Assembly: GCA_020636325.1 (NCBI GenBank)
Contig: JACJYC010000022.1
Span: 27,625-91,624, forward strand
DNA: 64,000 bases
Direction of reading: 5' to 3'
Source: Lewinellaceae bacterium
Lineage (GTDB): Bacteria; Bacteroidota; Bacteroidia; Chitinophagales; Saprospiraceae
A program made the translations under genes and the position numbers. Under the pieces are notes generated by a model. It was not told where the DNA came from, did no database searches, and saw only the letters and a list, made by a program, of their open reading frames with translations. Positions 34,492 to 43,251 of the stretch are shown here, piece by piece (position 1 is the first letter of the stretch; each line of letters opens with the position of its first letter).

Positions 34492-36144
34492 ATGACCCGA
34501 TCCATCCTCAGTCTGCTGGGATTCCTTCTCGCCTTCACGGCAGCCGCCCAGCCCGATTTCTACAAAGACTATTCCTTTACCGAAGCCGATACCCTCCGCG
34601 GCATGCTGCGCCCCGAAAGAACCTGCTACGACGTAACGTGGTACGGACTGAACCTCAAAGTGGAGCCGGACAAAAAATTCATCAGCGGATTCGTTGACAT
34701 TGCCTTCAACGCTGTGGAGGATTTCAACCGGCTGCAGATCGACCTTTACGACAATATGAAGATCAGCAAGATCGAAATGGCCGGAAAGGAACTGACGTAC
34801 AATCGCAGGTTCAACGCTGTTTTTGTCGATTTTCCAGCTATGAAAAAAGGGGCGAGCGGCAAATTCAGGGTCTATTACGAAGGCAATCCGCACGTAGCGC
34901 AAAACCCGCCCTGGGACGGCGGTTTCGTTTGGGCTTCCGACGAAAAAGACCGCCCCTGGATCGGCGTTGCCTGCGAAGGGGACGGCGCCAGCCTCTGGTG
35001 GCCCAACAAGGACCACCTCTCCGACGAACCCGACAGCATGTCCATAAGCGTATCGGTTCCGGCTGACCTCATGTGCGTTGCCAACGGCAACCTGCGTAAA
35101 AAAACGGAAGAAGGCGCTTTCACCCGGTACGACTGGGCGGTCACCTACCCCATCAACAATTATAACGTTTCCATCAATATCGCCCATTACGCCCATTTCG
35201 GGGATACCTATACCGCATTCGACGGCGACAAGCTGGCGCTCGATTACTATGTCCTGGATTATAACCTTGAAAAAGCCCGCAAGCATTTTGAACAGGTCAA
35301 ACCCATGATGGCCTGTTACGAAATGTACATGGGCAAATATCCCTTCTGGAACGACGGTTACGCACTCGTGGAAACGCCCTACCTCGGCATGGAGCACCAG
35401 GGCGCCATCGCATACGGCAACCGCTACATGAAGGGCTACCTCGGCGGCATGATCCCGCGCGGCCAGGATTGGGATTATATCATCATCCACGAATCAGGGC
35501 ACGAGTGGTACGGCAACAGCATTACCGCCAACGACCTCGCCGAGATGTGGATACACGAATCCTTCACCACTTACCTCGAATCAGTCTATATCGAATGCCG
35601 GTACGGCGACGAAGAAGCCATAGCCTACCTGCGCATGCAGCGCTTCGGCATCATGAACCAGGAGCCCATCATCGGGCCCAAAGACGTCAATTTCGAAGAC
35701 TGGCAGGGCGGCGACCATTACAACAAGGGCGCCTGGATCCTGAACACCCTGCGCCACGCCATCGGCAACGACGACCTGTGGTGGAAAATTTTCAAAGGCT
35801 TCTACCAAAGCCACGCACGCTCCAACATCACCAGCGAGGATTTTTTCAATTACGTCAACGAGCAAACCGGCCAGAACTGGACGCCGTTCTTCGACCAGTA
35901 CTTCCGCTACCCCGGCATCCCGACCCTGGAATATACCCTGACGGGAAAAGGTAAAAACCTGGTCGTAAAATACCGGTGGCTCGCCGATGTACCGGGATTC
36001 AATATGCCCGTTCTGGTCGGCAACCCCGGCAATATGACCCGCATCCAACCCACCCGCGAATGGCAGGAAACCGTGATCAAGGACCTGTCGAAAAGCGACT
36101 TCGAAGTGGCTACCGACCTGTTCTATATCAAGACGAAGGGGTAG
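34492..36144 (+). CDS. Secreted M1-family metallopeptidase
   Basis: 550 residues. Signal peptide 1-19 (MTRSILSLLGFLLAFTAAA), N-terminal beta domain, then a thermolysin-like catalytic domain: GMEHQGAIAYGNRY in place of the GAMEN exopeptidase motif, zinc site H333-E334-x-x-H337 and third ligand E356, and a proton-donor tyrosine region near 420. It should be a periplasmic or exported zinc aminopeptidase. It is shorter than most M1 enzymes because the C-terminal helical domain is missing, as in the compact Bacteroidota group. Monocistronic by spacing. Confidence 0.92.
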   Translation: MTRSILSLLGFLLAFTAAAQPDFYKDYSFTEADTLRGMLRPERTCYDVTWYGLNLKVEPDKKFISGFVDIAFNAVEDFNRLQIDLYDNMKISKIEMAGKELTYNRRFNAVFVDFPAMKKGASGKFRVYYEGNPHVAQNPPWDGGFVWASDEKDRPWIGVACEGDGASLWWPNKDHLSDEPDSMSISVSVPADLMCVANGNLRKKTEEGAFTRYDWAVTYPINNYNVSINIAHYAHFGDTYTAFDGDKLALDYYVLDYNLEKARKHFEQVKPMMACYEMYMGKYPFWNDGYALVETPYLGMEHQGAIAYGNRYMKGYLGGMIPRGQDWDYIIIHESGHEWYGNSITANDLAEMWIHESFTTYLESVYIECRYGDEEAIAYLRMQRFGIMNQEPIIGPKDVNFEDWQGGDHYNKGAWILNTLRHAIGNDDLWWKIFKGFYQSHARSNITSEDFFNYVNEQTGQNWTPFFDQYFRYPGIPTLEYTLTGKGKNLVVKYRWLADVPGFNMPVLVGNPGNMTRIQPTREWQETVIKDLSKSDFEVATDLFYIKTKG

Positions 36145-36274
36145 ATGATCAAGCCCGGAACATCGTGGAGGGATTGATAAGCTGATGGACATGGAGGATT
36201 TGCCCCCTTCGCCGAGGCAATGGTCGCCGGAAGGTGATTTGAGGGTGCGTTGATGCGTTAATTCGAATCAACGC

Positions 36275-36385
36275 GAGATTGTTCAAAACAGTGTTTTCAC
36301 GCAAAGACGCAAAGACGCAAAGATCTGATTTTTAGCAAGCTGCGCATGCTAAAAATCCGGTTGACACAAAATTCTGAACGGTCCC
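36275..36385 (-). mobile_element. MITE-like element, copy B (111 bp)
   Basis: Flanked by the perfect 8-bp direct repeat ATCAACGC (36267-36274 and 36386-36393). It is inverted relative to copies A and C. Ends GAGATTGTTCAAAACAGTG and (reading inward from the right) GGGACCGTTCAGAATTTTGT. It contains the TTTTTAGCA hairpin and about three CGCAAAGA units. Confidence 0.9.
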
Positions 36386-36432
36386 ATCAACGCACCAACA
36401 AATCAACAAATAAACGAATCAACAACTCCCCC

Positions 36433-36568
36433 CATACTACTGGACATTTTCCAAAACGGACCGGATTATTAAGCCCTTCAAGGATTGATAAGCCGTGAAT
36501 CAGATTAGGCTTAAAAATCCCTGCGGGCTTTTCAATCCGCTTCACGTGAAAAAATGTCCAGTAGTATG
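36433..36568. mobile_element. Second MITE-like element with 18-bp perfect terminal inverted repeats
   Basis: CATACTACTGGACATTTT at 36433-36450 is matched exactly by its inverse at 36551-36568. The 100 bp between has no coding potential and contains a GCCC/GGGC-type hairpin. Runs of C flank both sides, so a target duplication cannot be judged. A solitary right end recurs at about 36866-36883. Confidence 0.6.
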
Positions 36569-37030
36569 CCCCCCACACACACCAACAATAAAGATACCCT
36601 GATTCTCTCCATATCCTAAGCCCCCTTAGTGGTCTTAGTGCCCTCAGTGGTCCAACCTACCCCCCTAGTGCTTAGTGCCCTTAGTGCTTAGTGCCCTTAG
36701 TGCCCTCAGTGGTCCAACCTAACACCCCCAGTGCCCTTAGTGCTCTTAGTGCCCTCAGTGGTCCAACCTAACACCCCCATGCCCTTAGTGGTCTTAGTGC
36801 CCTCAGTGGTCCAACCTAACCAGTGCCCCTTAGTGCCCTTAGTGCTCTTAGTGCCCTCAGTGAAAAAATGTCCAGTAGTATGCTGCCCCCACACACCAAC
36901 AATAAAGATACCCTGATTCTCTCCATATCCTAAGCCCCCTTAGTGGTCTTAGTGCCCTCAGTGGTCCAACCTAACACCCCCAGCCCTTAGTGGTCTTAGT
37001 GCCCTCAGTGGTCCAACCTCCCCCCCCCAA
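36544..37030. repeat. CTTAGTG/CCCTCAGTGG array containing a ~105-bp direct duplication
   Basis: Units such as CCCTTAGTG, GTCTTAGTG and CCCTCAGTGGTCCAACCT are repeated many times. A block of about 105 bp starting at AAAATGTCCAGTAGTATG occurs at about 36551 and again at about 36866, with only small differences. No gene is present between 36145 and 37112. Confidence 0.85.
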
Positions 37031-37097
37031 TGCCCCCAAAAGTCGATCAACAACCGCCAACCGTCGACTTCCCTAACCGGATCCCGCCCGCAATCCC

Positions 37098-37105
37098 TAT
37101 ATTTG
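37098..37105 (+). promoter_or_regulatory. TAnnTTTG -7 box (TATATTTG)
   Basis: It lies 8 bp upstream of the ATG at 37113, which implies a nearly leaderless transcript. Confidence 0.55.
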
Positions 37106-37112
37106 CCTCCAT

Positions 37113-37814
37113 ATGATCGAGATCGTCAAAGGAAATAAAACCGCATTGCTGTTCGGCGCAACCGGGCTGGTCGGCAGTTTCTGTCTGCAGCAGTTGCTGG
37201 CACACCCCGCCTATTCCCGCGTGATCGCCTTCACCCGTCGCCCGCTCAAGGTAAAGCACGCCAAGCTGGAGGAGCAGATCGTCAATTTCGACCAACCTGA
37301 CACCTTTTCCCACCTCATCAAAGGCGACGATCTTTATATCTGCATCGGAACCACCATGGCCAAAGCGGGCAGCAAAGCCGCCTTTTACAAGGTAGACTTT
37401 ACCTATTGCTTCCAGGTCGCAAAGGCCGCTTCCATCAACAAGGTCAATCAACTGTTGCTCGTCACCGCTGTCGGCGCGAACAGGGACTCCTTCTTCTTCT
37501 ACAACCGCGTCAAGGGGGACCTGGAGGAAGCGGTCAAGGCCCTCCCCTTCTGGGCAACCCATATCTTCCAGCCTTCCGCATTGTTGGGCGAACGCAATGA
37601 GAACCGCTGGGGCGAAGAGGTCGCCGGCGCCATCGGCAAGGTATTCGACCGGCTCACCGGCGGGCTCCTCACCAAATACCGGCCCGTAGAAGCGGAAGTG
37701 GTCGCTCAGGCCATGATCTCGGCTGCACAGGGCCTGCAGGGCGGTACAAGGGTATACCCGTCCCATTATTTGCAGGATCTGGCCAACACGACGGACGTGA
37801 AACGGCTGGTTTAG
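37113..37814 (+). CDS. NAD(P)-binding Rossmann protein (atypical SDR, HTATIP2-like)
   Basis: 233 residues. The dinucleotide-binding motif ALLFGATGLVGSFCLQQLL starts at residue 11, and YNRVKGDLEEAVKAL at about 130-145 holds the Y-x-x-x-K pair. IFQPSALLGERNE follows, as in the HTATIP2/CC3 and YwnB-type atypical short-chain dehydrogenases. The substrate is unknown; members are oxidoreductases or redox sensors. A fragment of an unrelated secreted protein begins directly after its stop codon. Confidence 0.85.
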   Translation: MIEIVKGNKTALLFGATGLVGSFCLQQLLAHPAYSRVIAFTRRPLKVKHAKLEEQIVNFDQPDTFSHLIKGDDLYICIGTTMAKAGSKAAFYKVDFTYCFQVAKAASINKVNQLLLVTAVGANRDSFFFYNRVKGDLEEAVKALPFWATHIFQPSALLGERNENRWGEEVAGAIGKVFDRLTGGLLTKYRPVEAEVVAQAMISAAQGLQGGTRVYPSHYLQDLANTTDVKRLV

Positions 37815-38308
37815 AACTTGCAACGGCAACCGTTACCTGCAGCAATGCCCACCACTTCACCTGGACCAAAACAGCAGGCTCCGCAGTTTATTACGCATGC
37901 TCCAATTCCAATTGTTCCGGGTTCTATTTTTACTTGAACAACGGCCAATCCGTTACTTTCAACGTCAAATCATACGATGCCTGCAACAATCAACTGGACA
38001 GCAAGAACTATACATTTAGCCGAGGATCGTACTATTTCCGTCCGGAGGCTCAACCTGAAATCGCACAAGAATTGAACGTATTCCCGAATCCCTCGGACGG
38101 GCGCCTGAATCTGGTATTCCCGGAAGGATTCGAAGGCGGCTACCTGGTAAGGGACCTCCAGGGGCGGGAAATTCATAAATCCGGAATTATTTCCGGTTCG
38201 GGGCCCTTTGAAGCGGATCTGCAAGAGCTTAGATCCGGCGTTTATTTCATACAAGCAGTTGACGAGGTAACAGGAAAAGCATATTCGGCAAAATTCCTGA
38301 TCAAATAG
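37815..38308 (+). pseudogene. 3' fragment of a secreted protein with type IX sorting domain
   Basis: An open frame runs from 37815 to 38308 with no ATG; the only potential start is a TTG at 37934. The N-terminal part (TVTCSNAHHFTWTKTAGSAVYYACSNS, shown only in part: TCSNAHHFTWTKT) is cysteine- and aromatic-rich like an exported domain. The last ~75 residues (ELNVFPNPSDGRLNLVF ... SGVYFIQAVDEVTGKAYSAKFLIK, key parts FPNPSDGR and GVYFI) are a T9SS C-terminal sorting domain that directs export and surface anchoring. The frame begins within one base of the preceding gene's stop, so a deletion or insertion probably removed the 5' part. Confidence 0.7.
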
Positions 38309-38346
38309 GATTGTTGGGATTACTTGCCCCCAAATCGATAATTTCC

Positions 38347-38354
38347 TAACTTTG
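38347..38354 (+). promoter_or_regulatory. TAnnTTTG -7 box (TAACTTTG) ahead of gldC
   Basis: 68 bp before the gldC ATG; a strong hairpin lies between (38369-38402). Confidence 0.55.
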
Positions 38355-38368
38355 CCGGCCCATTTTAC

Positions 38369-38402
38369 AAGCCCGAATGTGGAATTAATCCCATTCGGGC
38401 TT
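38369..38402 (+). terminator. Hairpin in the gldC leader
   Basis: AAGCCCGAATG (38369-38379) pairs perfectly with CATTCGGGCTT (38392-38402). It may terminate read-through from the fragment upstream, or act as an attenuator because it lies after the promoter box. The T run is short (TTTAAA). Confidence 0.5.
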
Positions 38403-38421
38403 TAAACCATGCGAATCGGCA

Positions 38422-38769
38422 ATGAAAAAGAATTCCAAGATTACCATACAAGTCGGCCTCGACGAAGGCAATGTCCCCGAAACCATCACCTGGCAATCCG
38501 ACGACAGTCCCAACGGCGACAAGCCCAATGAGGCCCGTGGCATGCTGCTCTCCTTTTTCGACGGCGAGGCGCTGGAAACCCTCAAGATCGACCTGTGGAC
38601 CAAGGAAATGAAGGTGGAGGAAATGGACCGTTTCATGTTCCAGACCCTGCGCGCGCTGGCCGATACCTATTACCGCGCTACCCAAAATGCGCAATTGGCA
38701 ACCGACATGCAGCGGTTTGTCCATTATTTCGGCGAGCAGACGGAAATCATTCCAAAAACCCAGGGGTAA
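38422..38769 (+). CDS. gldC: Gliding motility protein GldC
   Basis: 115 residues, matching the GldC family in length and sequence (ITIQVGLDEGNVPETITWQ, LSFFDGEALETLKIDLWTKEM). GldC is a small cytoplasmic protein linked to gliding motility in Bacteroidota; its exact role is unclear. It is often encoded beside gldB, but here the next feature is the SRP RNA. Together with the T9SS sorting domain just upstream, it indicates a type IX secretion/gliding lineage. Confidence 0.9.
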   Translation: MKKNSKITIQVGLDEGNVPETITWQSDDSPNGDKPNEARGMLLSFFDGEALETLKIDLWTKEMKVEEMDRFMFQTLRALADTYYRATQNAQLATDMQRFVHYFGEQTEIIPKTQG

Positions 38770-38773
38770 ATTT

Positions 38774-38803
38774 TTTGTAAACTCGCAAATGTTTTTACCT
38801 TTG
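38774..38803 (+). promoter_or_regulatory. Full Bacteroidota promoter of the SRP RNA
   Basis: -33 box TTTG (38774-38777) and -7 box TACCTTTG (38796-38803) with 18 bp between. The predicted start is about 7 bp downstream, exactly at the 5' end of the SRP RNA closing stem. Confidence 0.75.
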
Positions 38804-38809
38804 CCCCCC

Positions 38810-38901
38810 GGTGGGCGGCGTACAGCCAGCTCCCGCTGAACCCCCCCAGGGCGGAAACGCAGCAAGGGTAGGTGGTTGAGCGGTTGGTGCGTCCGTTCAC
38901 C
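38810..38901 (+). ncRNA. ffs: Bacterial signal recognition particle RNA (4.5S-type)
   Basis: About 92 nt. The closing stem GGTGGGCGG (38810-38818) pairs with CCGTTCACC (38893-38901). The apical domain has the conserved SRP signature: CCCAGGGCGGAAACGCAGC followed by AAGGGTAGG, that is the GGAAAC tetraloop-type cap with the symmetric and asymmetric loops bound by Ffh. It works with Ffh and FtsY in co-translational membrane targeting. A consensus promoter stands directly upstream. Confidence 0.92.
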
Positions 38902-38983
38902 CCATTTTTCTCTCCTTTTCGGCTTTCGTTTTCCATTTTTTTCGCACATTTGCCTGACGACTAACTTTCAAAACGAAGAGCCA

Positions 38984-39241
38984 ATGTCAACAGTTGATCG
39001 CAAACGGTACTGGCGGACGAACCTCCGCTACGTAGCCGTTCTCCTCGCCATTTGGTTTCTGGTTTCCTATGTATGCGGCATTTTTCTGGCGGACTACCTC
39101 AACCAGTTCCGGATCGGGAATGCCCGCCTCGGCTTCTGGTTTGCCCAGCAGGGAGCCATTTACGTATTTGTCGCCCTGATCTTTGTTTATGTCTACCTCA
39201 TGAACAAGCTGGACAAGAAATACCACGTCAACGAAGATTGA
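38984..39241 (+). CDS. DUF4212 small subunit of a sodium/solute symporter
   Basis: 85 residues with two membrane helices (about 16-37 and 50-72) and the family pattern RRYWRTNLR-like start (here DRKRYWRTNLRYVAVLLAIW) and GFWFAQQGAIYVFVALIFVYVYLMNKLD. DUF4212 proteins are encoded directly before ActP-like symporters, as here (34 bp gap), and are thought to be a small partner subunit. ATG 38984 is chosen because the longer frame runs through the SRP RNA gene. Confidence 0.9.
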   Translation: MSTVDRKRYWRTNLRYVAVLLAIWFLVSYVCGIFLADYLNQFRIGNARLGFWFAQQGAIYVFVALIFVYVYLMNKLDKKYHVNED

Positions 39242-39275
39242 CCCATTCATCACCCATTACCTATAACCTGACGAA

Positions 39276-40973
39276 ATGGATACTCAAATTTGGTGGACAC
39301 TCGGGATCGTTTGCGCTACCTTCGCGCTGTATATCGGGATCGCCGTATGGTCAAGAGCCCGGTCTACCGCTCAGTTTTACGTCGCCGGCGGCGGGGTCTC
39401 TCCGCTCGCCAACGGTATGGCCACGGCAGCCGACTGGATGTCGGCAGCTTCCTTCATCTCCATGGCCGGCCTGATCAGCTTTATGGGCCGCGACGGCGGC
39501 GTTTACCTCATGGGCTGGACCGGCGGCTATGTGCTGCTGGCCCTCCTGCTGGCGCCTTATCTCAGGAAATTCGGCAAATTCACGGTCCCGGACTTTATCG
39601 GCGACCGGTACTATTCCAACGTGGCGCGCACCGTGGCGGTCATTTGCGCCATCATTGTTTCTTTTACCTATGTGGCGGGGCAGATGCAGGGTGTCGGCCT
39701 GGTGTTCAGCCGATTCCTGGAAGTCAGGATCGACACGGGCGTTTATATCGGCATGGGCATCGTTTTCTTTTATGCCGTGCTCGGCGGGATGAAGGGCATC
39801 ACGTACACGCAGGTTGCGCAGTATTGCGTCCTGATCTTTGCCTATATGGTGCCTGCTTTCTTCATTTCGTTCAAGATCACGGGCACGCCCATCCCGCAAC
39901 TCGGCTTGCTGGGGCATATCAACGACGGCAGCGGCATGGGTTTTCTGGACAAACTCGACCAATTGAACCGCGACCTGGGTTTCGCAGCCTATACCGACGG
40001 CACCAAATCCAATATCGACGTGTTTGCCATCACCTTTGCGCTCATGGTCGGAACAGCGGGGCTGCCCCACGTGATCATCCGTTTTTTCACAGTGCCCAAG
40101 GTAAAAGATGCGCGCTTGTCAGCCGGCTGGGCCCTGATCTTCATCGCCATTTTGTATACCACGGCCCCGGCCATCGCGGCATTTGCGCGGACCAACCTCA
40201 TCAATACGGTTTCCGAACAACCCTACGCCGAAATGCCCAACTGGTTCAAGAAATGGGAGGCTACCGGCCTGCTCACCTTTGAGGATAAAAACCAGGACGG
40301 CAAGGTGCAATATGTAGCCGACGCCGCCAAAAACGAGCTCAAGATCAACAATGACATCATGGTGCTGGCCAACCCGGAGATTGCCCGACTGCCCCAATGG
40401 GTGATCGCGCTGGTGGCGGCAGGGGGTCTGGCGGCAGCCTTGTCCACCGCGGCCGGCTTACTGCTGGTGATCTCTACCGCCATCTCGCGCGACCTGATCA
40501 AAATGCAGATCAACCCGAAGATCAGCGAAAAGGGCGAACTGCTCTGGGCGCGGATCGGCGCGGCGGTTGCGGTCCTGATCGCCGGTTATTTCGGCATCCA
40601 CCCGCCTGGTTTTGTGGCCGCAGTGGTCGCACTGGCTTTCGGCCTGGCAGCGGCCTCCTTCTTCCCGGCTATCCTGCTGGGCATTTTTGACAAGCGGATG
40701 AACAAGGAGGGCGCCGTTACCGGCATGATCATCGGCATTTCCCTCATGATCTTCTATATGCTTAAATTCAAATTCAACCTGTTCGGGCCGACGACGTCTG
40801 CGGACTGGTGGTTCGGCATTTCGCCCGAGGGCTTCGGGACAGTAGCCATGCTGGTCAACCTGATTTTTGCGCTGGTCATTTCCAGGGTCACGGCCGCTCC
40901 GCCTGAAGAGGTGCAACACATCGTGGAAGAGATCCGTATACCCCGGGGAGCGGGAAACGCTGTTGAACATTGA
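39276..40973 (+). CDS. Sodium:solute symporter, acetate/monocarboxylate (ActP-like) type
   Basis: A 565-residue SSS-family carrier with about 13-14 membrane helices. Recognisable blocks are ARSTAQFYVAGGGVSPLANG, ATAADWMSAASFISMAGLI and GLAAALSTAAGLLLVISTAIS, which hold the sodium-binding residues. A hydrophilic insertion (about 330-360) is typical of the VC_2705 subgroup that pairs with DUF4212. It probably imports acetate or similar short acids, as acetyl-CoA synthetase follows on the same strand. Its TGA stop is the first unit of a TTCGATTGA array. Confidence 0.9.
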   Translation: MDTQIWWTLGIVCATFALYIGIAVWSRARSTAQFYVAGGGVSPLANGMATAADWMSAASFISMAGLISFMGRDGGVYLMGWTGGYVLLALLLAPYLRKFGKFTVPDFIGDRYYSNVARTVAVICAIIVSFTYVAGQMQGVGLVFSRFLEVRIDTGVYIGMGIVFFYAVLGGMKGITYTQVAQYCVLIFAYMVPAFFISFKITGTPIPQLGLLGHINDGSGMGFLDKLDQLNRDLGFAAYTDGTKSNIDVFAITFALMVGTAGLPHVIIRFFTVPKVKDARLSAGWALIFIAILYTTAPAIAAFARTNLINTVSEQPYAEMPNWFKKWEATGLLTFEDKNQDGKVQYVADAAKNELKINNDIMVLANPEIARLPQWVIALVAAGGLAAALSTAAGLLLVISTAISRDLIKMQINPKISEKGELLWARIGAAVAVLIAGYFGIHPPGFVAAVVALAFGLAAASFFPAILLGIFDKRMNKEGAVTGMIIGISLMIFYMLKFKFNLFGPTTSADWWFGISPEGFGTVAMLVNLIFALVISRVTAAPPEEVQHIVEEIRIPRGAGNAVEH

Positions 40974-41098
40974 TTCGATTGATCCGATTGATTCCACCGC
41001 CCGCCGAAGCTTCAGCGAAGGAGGGGATTGGTTCGATTGATCCGATTGATTTGATTGATCCGATTGATTCGAATGATTCGATTGATTCGATTGATCGA
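40971..41098. repeat. TTCGATTGA 9-bp array interrupted by a CGAAGCTTCAGCGAAGG hairpin
   Basis: 9-bp units TTCGATTGA/TCCGATTGA start at the symporter stop codon (TGA 40971-40973) and end just before acs. Near 40997-41030 they are interrupted by a palindromic insert with GCCGAAGCTTCAGCGAAGG. Confidence 0.9.
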
Positions 41099-41158
41099 AT
41101 CATTCTTTCAGTTGACCAAAATCATATAGCATAATTTTTAAAACCAGGCAAGTCCTTT

Positions 41159-41166
41159 TATTTTTG
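41159..41166 (+). promoter_or_regulatory. TAnnTTTG -7 box (TATTTTTG) of acs
   Basis: 16 bp before the ATG at 41182. A TTG at 41164 lies inside the box, so it cannot be the start codon. Confidence 0.6.
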
Positions 41167-41181
41167 TCTAAAACGAGGAAC

Positions 41182-43080
41182 ATGAGCATGCAAATTCGAA
41201 CTTTCGAAGAATACAAAGCCGTATACCAACGCAGCGTCGAAGATCCGGAAGGCTTCTGGGCCGAACAAGCGGGTTCATTCAATTGGCGCAAACCCTGGGA
41301 CAAGGTCCTCGACTGGAATTTTCGCGACCTGGATGTGAAATGGTTCATCGGCGGCAAGCTCAACATCACCGAAAACTGCCTCGACCGGCACCTGGCCGAA
41401 CGCGGCGACCAAACCGCCATCATCTTCGAACCCAACGATCCGAACGGGGAAACAACCACCTACACTTACCGGCAACTCTACGAGGAGGTCTGTAAAACAG
41501 CCAACGCCCTCCACGCCATGGGCGTCCGCAAAGGCGACCGCATCTGTTTTTATATGCCGATGATCCCGCAACTGGCCATCGGCGTGTTGGCCTGCGCCCG
41601 GATCGGCGCCATTCATTCCGTGGTGTTTGCCGGTTTTTCGGCCAGCTCCCTTTCCGACCGGATCAAGGACGCCAGCTGCAAAATGGTGATCTGCTCCGAC
41701 TACAACCGGCGGGGCGCCAAGAACATCCCGGTCAAAGCCATTGTGGATGAAGCCGTCGCGATGGGTTGCGACAGCGTAGAAACCGTCTTCGTCCACCAGA
41801 ATACAGGCGAGGCCATCAACTGGGTAGAAGGCCGCGACAAATGGTGGCACGAGCAGGTGGACCATCAACAACCGGAATGCCCCGCCGAAGAGATGGACAG
41901 CGAAGACATGCTCTTCATCCTTTACACCTCCGGCTCAACCGGCAAACCCAAAGGCGTCGTGCACAGCTGCGGCGGCTATATGGTCTATACCTGTTATTCT
42001 TTTGCCAACGTGTTCCAATACCAGCCGGGCGATATCTACTGGTGCACCGCCGACATCGGCTGGATCACCGGCCACTCCTATATCGTGTACGGCCCGTTGC
42101 TGGCCGGCGCTACGACCGTTATGTTCGAAGGGGTACCCACCTACCCGGATGCGGGCCGGTTCTGGCAGATCGTCGAAAAGCTGAAGGTCAACCAGTTCTA
42201 CACCGCCCCGACCGCCATTCGGGCGTTGATGGCCTTTGGGGATGACCCCGTCAACAAATACGACCTGAGCAGCATCAAACTCCTCGGTACCGTCGGCGAA
42301 CCCATCAATGAAGAGGCCTGGGAGTGGTACCACAAGGTCGTCGGCAAGGAAAAATGCCCGATCGTGGATACCTGGTGGCAAACCGAAACAGGCGGCATCA
42401 TGATCTCCGGACTGGGCGGGCTCAGCCCCATGAAGCCCTCCTTCGCAGGCTACCCGCTGCCCGGCATCCAGCCCTGCCTGCTCGACGGCAACGGCAAGGA
42501 GATCGACGGCAACAACGTCGAAGGCGTGCTGTGCATGAAATACCCCTGGCCGTCCATGATCCGGACGACCTACGGCGACCACGAACGCTGCCGGCAAACC
42601 TACTTCTCGAGTTACGACAATATGTACTTCACCGGCGACGGCGCCCGCCGCGACGAAAACGGCATGTACCGCATCATCGGCCGGATCGACGATGTCATCA
42701 ACGTCAGCGGCCACCGCATGGGTACCGCCGAAGTTGAAAATGCCATCAACGAACACCCGAAAGTGGTCGAATCCGCCGTGGTCGGGTATCCCCACGATAT
42801 AAAAGGACAAGGCATCTACGCCTATGTCATTACCCTTGAGCCGGTCAACGATCTGGAAGGTTTCCGGAAAGAGTTGCTGGCCGTCGTCACCCGGGAGATC
42901 GGCCCGATCGCCAAACCGGACAAGATCCAGGTGGTCTCCGGATTGCCGAAAACCCGCTCGGGCAAGATCATGCGCCGGATACTGCGCAAGGTGGCTTCCG
43001 GAGAAACCGACAGCCTCGGCGATATCTCCACGCTGCTCAACCCGGAGGTTGTGGAGGAGATCAAGGATGGGGCGCTTTGA
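41182..43080 (+). CDS. acsA: Acetyl-CoA synthetase
   Basis: 632 residues. It activates acetate with ATP to acetyl-AMP and then acetyl-CoA. Motifs: phosphate loop YTSGSTGKPKGVVH (about 255), TADIGWITGHSYIVYGPL, the VDTWWQTETGG adenylate motif, RTTYGDHERC and the acetylatable lysine K595 in KTRSGKIMRRILR. Some homologues are closed by Sir2 deacetylation at this lysine. Together with the symporter pair upstream it forms an acetate-uptake and activation unit. The TGA stop opens a GGTGAGAG array. Confidence 0.96.
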   Translation: MSMQIRTFEEYKAVYQRSVEDPEGFWAEQAGSFNWRKPWDKVLDWNFRDLDVKWFIGGKLNITENCLDRHLAERGDQTAIIFEPNDPNGETTTYTYRQLYEEVCKTANALHAMGVRKGDRICFYMPMIPQLAIGVLACARIGAIHSVVFAGFSASSLSDRIKDASCKMVICSDYNRRGAKNIPVKAIVDEAVAMGCDSVETVFVHQNTGEAINWVEGRDKWWHEQVDHQQPECPAEEMDSEDMLFILYTSGSTGKPKGVVHSCGGYMVYTCYSFANVFQYQPGDIYWCTADIGWITGHSYIVYGPLLAGATTVMFEGVPTYPDAGRFWQIVEKLKVNQFYTAPTAIRALMAFGDDPVNKYDLSSIKLLGTVGEPINEEAWEWYHKVVGKEKCPIVDTWWQTETGGIMISGLGGLSPMKPSFAGYPLPGIQPCLLDGNGKEIDGNNVEGVLCMKYPWPSMIRTTYGDHERCRQTYFSSYDNMYFTGDGARRDENGMYRIIGRIDDVINVSGHRMGTAEVENAINEHPKVVESAVVGYPHDIKGQGIYAYVITLEPVNDLEGFRKELLAVVTREIGPIAKPDKIQVVSGLPKTRSGKIMRRILRKVASGETDSLGDISTLLNPEVVEEIKDGAL

Positions 43081-43125
43081 GGGTGAGAGAGGTGAGAGAG
43101 GTGAGAGGGTGAGAGAGGTGAGCGG
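43078..43125. repeat. GGTGAGAG array at the acs stop codon
   Basis: TGAGGGTGAGAGAGGTGAG and similar units begin with the acs TGA. This is the same family as at 29304-29393 and 60713-60742. Confidence 0.92.
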
Positions 43126-43140
43126 ATGGCCGGTTGCCCT

Positions 43141-43251
43141 GGGACCGTTCAGAATTTTGTGTCAACAGAATTTTCAGCACGCGCAGCGTGTTGAAAATTA
43201 AAACTTTGCGTCTTTGCGTCTTGGCGCGAAAACACTATTTTGAACAGTCCC
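43141..43251 (+). mobile_element. MITE-like element, copy C (111 bp)
   Basis: Flanked by the perfect 8-bp direct repeat GTTGCCCT (43133-43140 and 43252-43259). Ends GGGACCGTTCAGAATTTTGT and, reading inward from the right, GGGACTGTTCAAAATAGTGT. An internal hairpin ATTTTCAGCACGC / GCGTGTTGAAAAT and two TTTGCGTC units are present. Confidence 0.92.
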
